Shown here: piece by piece, positions 61,728 through 64,000 of the stretch
Numbering within the stretch: the first letter of the stretch is position 1
Layout of the letters: the number at the start of each line of letters is the position of its first letter
NCBI RefSeq assembly: GCF_015714725.1
Contig: NZ_WBKM01000281.1
Span: forward strand, 1 to 64,000
DNA length: 64,000 nt
Direction of reading: 5' to 3'
Source of the DNA: Nostoc sp. WHI
Lineage (GTDB): Bacteria; Cyanobacteriota; Cyanobacteriia; Cyanobacteriales; Nostocaceae
The notes under the pieces: model-generated
The model's input: the letters and a program-made list of their open reading frames with translations, nothing else
Told to the model about the DNA's origin: nothing
Databases searched by the model: none
Made by a program: the position numbers and the translations under genes

Positions 61728-62303
61728 ATGATCGCCATCCCGCAACAACTGCCAGAAATGACCGTTGAGGAATATCTCGAATGGGAACCTCAGCAAGACC
61801 TTCGCTACGAATATGCCAATGGCGAAGTATTTGCCATGACAGGCGGTACAATTCCTCATAATGACATTGCACTCAACTTGTACACTGCCTTACGCCCCCA
61901 TTTACGTTTCAGAGGTTGTCGAGTGAATGTGTCAGACGTGAAAGTGCAACTCACTCCCCAGAGCCGCTACTATTATCCTGATGTTATTGTCAGTTGCGAC
62001 CCTCAAGACCTCAATGCCCGCAAATTTATTCAACATCCCAAGGTGATTGTCGAAGTTCTTTCCCCAGGTACAAGCGCTAAAGATCGGGATGAAAAATTCA
62101 CTTATTATCTGACAATACCCAGTTTGCAAGAGTATATCTTGATTGATTCAGAAAAAATCTCCGTCGAGCGTTACTGTCGGGGTGAAGGTAGGATGTGGCT
62201 TTACTATTCCTACAAGGCTGGAGATACGATCGCTTTATCGAGCATTGAATTTGAATGTCCGATTGAATTGCTGTATGAAAGTGTTATATTTCCGACTGAA
62301 TAA
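61728..62303 (+). CDS. Uma2-family (DUF820) protein
   Basis: 191 aa: MTVEEYLEWEPQQDLRYEYANGEVFAMTGGTIPHNDIALNL, core YYYPDVIVSCDPQD and HPKVIVEVLSPGTSAKDRDEKFTYYLT. Complete. Nuclease-like fold; role not known. Outside the excision element. Confidence 0.78.
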   Translation: MIAIPQQLPEMTVEEYLEWEPQQDLRYEYANGEVFAMTGGTIPHNDIALNLYTALRPHLRFRGCRVNVSDVKVQLTPQSRYYYPDVIVSCDPQDLNARKFIQHPKVIVEVLSPGTSAKDRDEKFTYYLTIPSLQEYILIDSEKISVERYCRGEGRMWLYYSYKAGDTIALSSIEFECPIELLYESVIFPTE

Positions 62304-62414
62304 TGTATTTTCTCACACGCGTTGGCGATAGCCCGCCGTACCCTTCTCCTGTCGGAGACGCTACGCGAACGGGATCTTGCTACGCGTAGCGTCTCGTAGA
62401 GAAGGCATCGCTTC
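62304..62414. repeat. short GC-rich palindromic repeats
   Basis: GCGTTGGCGATAGCCCGCCG, GGAGACGCTACGCGAACGG and GCTACGCGTAGCGTCTCG modules between convergent genes. The same modules occur at 25110-25190 and 61640-61660. Confidence 0.7.
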
Positions 62415-62756
62415 TCAAGCAACTCCATAGCCGGTATAGCGTCTTAATTCCGGTGGACGAAACCCCAAAACGATGTGTTCTTTAGGTATTCCAGCCCGTT
62501 CTAAATCGGCAGCAATGCCTTCTTCAGTGCCATCTCGTTGAATCCAGATTTTGCCATCAATTAGGTCAATATGAACCAGACAGCCATGAATGCGGCGATC
62601 GCTATCCCAGCCTAGATCCATCCACAAATAGCGATCGCGGGTTCGATCAAACACCACTTCTGAGTGAATATCTGCATAGGAATAAATCAGTGAAGCATAT
62701 TCACTGAGGATAGTTTCAATCACTTGGCGGTAGTGGTCTAATTGGGTGTGATCCAT
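62415..62756 (-). CDS. xisI: XisI-family protein
   Basis: 113 aa: MDHTQLDHYRQVIETILSEYASLIYSYADIHSEVVFDRTRDRYLWMDLGWDSDRRIHGCLVHIDLIDGKIWIQRDGTEEGIAADLERAGIPKEHIVLGFRPPELRRY. Intact XisI, partner of the upstream XisH (overlap 19 bases). In Anabaena PCC 7120 XisH and XisI help XisF excise the fdxN element; here no such element is seen in fdxN. Confidence 0.9.
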   Translation of the reverse strand: MDHTQLDHYRQVIETILSEYASLIYSYADIHSEVVFDRTRDRYLWMDLGWDSDRRIHGCLVHIDLIDGKIWIQRDGTEEGIAADLERAGIPKEHIVLGFRPPELRRYTGYGVA

Positions 62757-63160
62757 TGTTTTATCACCTCCTGTTTTGGATCAAAAGTAATCAGCTTTAA
62801 ACGGCGATTTCTCAGTAACAGTTTGCCAATAGGTTCTTCAAACAAATCATCAAAAACTCTGTTAGGTACTGCAAGATATAACACTCGCTCTGGCTCCAAC
62901 TCAATTAATATATCCTGATATAAAATATACTGACCCAACGCTTTTTCTAAATCATCAACATCCGATCTGCCGGTAAAACTTTTAATCTCAACTGCAATCT
63001 TGAATTCTGCTTTTTGTGCCGCCAACAGTTGTTTAGCACCTAAATCAATATACAAATCTTTTTTACCGAATTTAAGAGTCAGTGGGTCATGAGTAATTGT
63101 CCATTTGTCTTTAATCAAAGCATTTTTGACATTGTTGTGATAGATGTCTTTAGCTGGCAT
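62738..63160 (-). CDS. xisH: XisH-family protein
   Basis: 140 aa: MPAKDIYHNNVKNALIKDKWTITHDPLTLKFGKKDLYIDLGAKQLLAAQKAEFKIAVEIKSFTGRSDVDDLEKALGQYILY, with a D...E-x-K core like restriction-type nucleases, ending FDPKQEVIKQWITPN. Intact and coupled with xisI. Outside the excision element, so it remains in all cell types. Confidence 0.9.
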   Translation of the reverse strand: MPAKDIYHNNVKNALIKDKWTITHDPLTLKFGKKDLYIDLGAKQLLAAQKAEFKIAVEIKSFTGRSDVDDLEKALGQYILYQDILIELEPERVLYLAVPNRVFDDLFEEPIGKLLLRNRRLKLITFDPKQEVIKQWITPN

Positions 63161-63305
63161 ACAGGTGCAGTTTTAGACTGATATTTTTATTTTAGTAATT
63201 CCCATGCGTAGGCGTAGGCCATCGTAGACATCGCTACACTGTAGTCATAACCAACAATAAGCTGTCTGAGTTCATTTAGAAAAACAGGGTAGCAGGAGGA
63301 ATGGG

Positions 63306-64000
63306 ATGAAAGCAGTGGTTATCCGTCGGTACGGCGCGGCTGAGGTGTTGCAGTCTGAAGAGGTGGAGCAGCCGAAAATTGAGCCAACGCAGTTACTTAT
63401 AAAAGTTCGTGCTAGTAGCGTTAATCCCATTGATTGGAAAATTCGCCAAGGGATGTTGAGTTTGATTACCGGCAGTAAATTCCCAAAGATTCTGGGATTT
63501 GATGTGGCGGGAGAAGTCGTAGCCGTTGGCTCTGGTGTCATGCGTTTTAAAGCAGGAGATGCTATCTATGGCAGTACTAGCTTTTCTGGAGGAGGTTACG
63601 CCGAATTTGCAGCCGTCCTAGAAAACTTGGTGGCTCATAAACCAACAAACTTATCTTATGAAGAAGCTGCGACTGTGCCTTTAGCAGCGCTCACGGCTTT
63701 ACAAGCGTTGCGAGATCAGGGGAATATTCAAACAGGACAAACTGTTTTGATTAATGGTGCTGCGGGCGGTGTGGGGATTTTTGCGGTGCAAATTGCTAAG
63801 GCTTTAGGGGCAGTGGTGACGGGAGTTAGCAGTACCAAAAATTTGGATTTGGTGAAATCTCTGGGAGCTAATCGCGTTATCGACTACAAGCAACAAGATT
63901 TCGCCCAAGATACAGCGCAGTATGACATTATCTTTGATGCAGTGGGTAAGCGATCGCTCTCTCAAACCAAAACAGTCCTCAAACCCAACGGAATTTATAT
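63306..64000 (+). CDS. zinc-independent NADPH:quinone oxidoreductase/alcohol dehydrogenase family protein (partial)
   Basis: Begins MKAVVIRRYGAAEVLQSEEV; continues SSVNPIDWKIRQGML, GFDVAGEVVAVG and LINGAAGGVGIFAVQIAKALGA (NADP-binding AAxGGVG), then GANRVIDYKQQDFA; the frame is open to the window end. Typical MDR/quinone oxidoreductase type with no zinc Cys set seen. AGGAGG lies at 63294-63299 (GGAGGA 7 bases before ATG). C-terminus not in view. Confidence 0.88.
   Translation, partial: MKAVVIRRYGAAEVLQSEEVEQPKIEPTQLLIKVRASSVNPIDWKIRQGMLSLITGSKFPKILGFDVAGEVVAVGSGVMRFKAGDAIYGSTSFSGGGYAEFAAVLENLVAHKPTNLSYEEAATVPLAALTALQALRDQGNIQTGQTVLINGAAGGVGIFAVQIAKALGAVVTGVSSTKNLDLVKSLGANRVIDYKQQDFAQDTAQYDIIFDAVGKRSLSQTKTVLKPNGIY

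Overview
The window looks like chromosomal DNA of a heterocyst-forming, filamentous cyanobacterium of the Nostoc/Anabaena type. The evidence is a complete nif cluster in the order known from that group (nifB-fdxN-nifS-nifU-glbN-nifH-nifD-nifK-orf-nifE-nifN-nifX-orf-orf-nifW-hesA-hesB-fdxH, all on the minus strand), the heterocyst ferredoxin gene fdxH, a nifD interrupted by a xisA-type excision element, many GCGATCGC (HIP1) octamers, heptanucleotide STRR repeats and many small inverted-repeat elements. Species identity is not determined.

Layout. About 1-6.4 kb: decayed genes (an IS66-type transposase tail, GNAT and SDR remnants), a VapBC pair, the uptake-hydrogenase protease gene hupW, an ankyrin/SagB-like/124-aa operon and a Mop-like molybdopterin-binding protein. 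About 6.6-16.3 kb: the distal part of the nif cluster (feoA-like, fdxH, hesB, hesA, nifW, two small conserved orfs, nifX, nifN, nifE, a Mo-nitrogenase C-terminal-domain protein, nifK and the last ~50 codons of nifD). About 16.27-52.48 kb: a nifD excision element bounded by two identical 11-bp repeats (CGGAGTAATCC at 16267-16277 and 52477-52487), 36,210 bp repeat to repeat, with xisA just inside the nifK-proximal end. About 52.5-60.7 kb: nifD 5' part, nifH, glbN, nifU, nifS, fdxN, nifB. About 61.7-64 kb: a Uma2-family gene, an intact xisH-xisI pair and the start of a quinone-oxidoreductase-like gene that runs off the window.

How it works together. During heterocyst differentiation XisA should recombine the two 11-bp repeats and release a 36-kb circle, joining codon 454 of nifD to its 3' part and restoring a 503-codon NifD in frame with nifK downstream. 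The genes on the element (an orange carotenoid protein, two large sensor kinases, an ArsC-like phosphatase, PPK2, a slipin, a SLATT-domain protein, two unusual tRNAs, many toxin-antitoxin modules) would then leave the heterocyst chromosome and stay only in vegetative cells. glbN in the nif operon would encode a haem protein made together with nitrogenase; feoA-like, mop-like, hesAB, fdxN and nifSUB fit iron, molybdenum and cluster supply.

The element is also a graveyard of toxin-antitoxin genes and a landing site for short non-autonomous elements. Several insertions can be read precisely from target duplications: one inside xisH, one inside a HigA-like antitoxin, one just upstream of xisA, and, outside the element, one between nifN and nifX. 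XisH/XisI-type genes occur three times although fdxN here is not interrupted.
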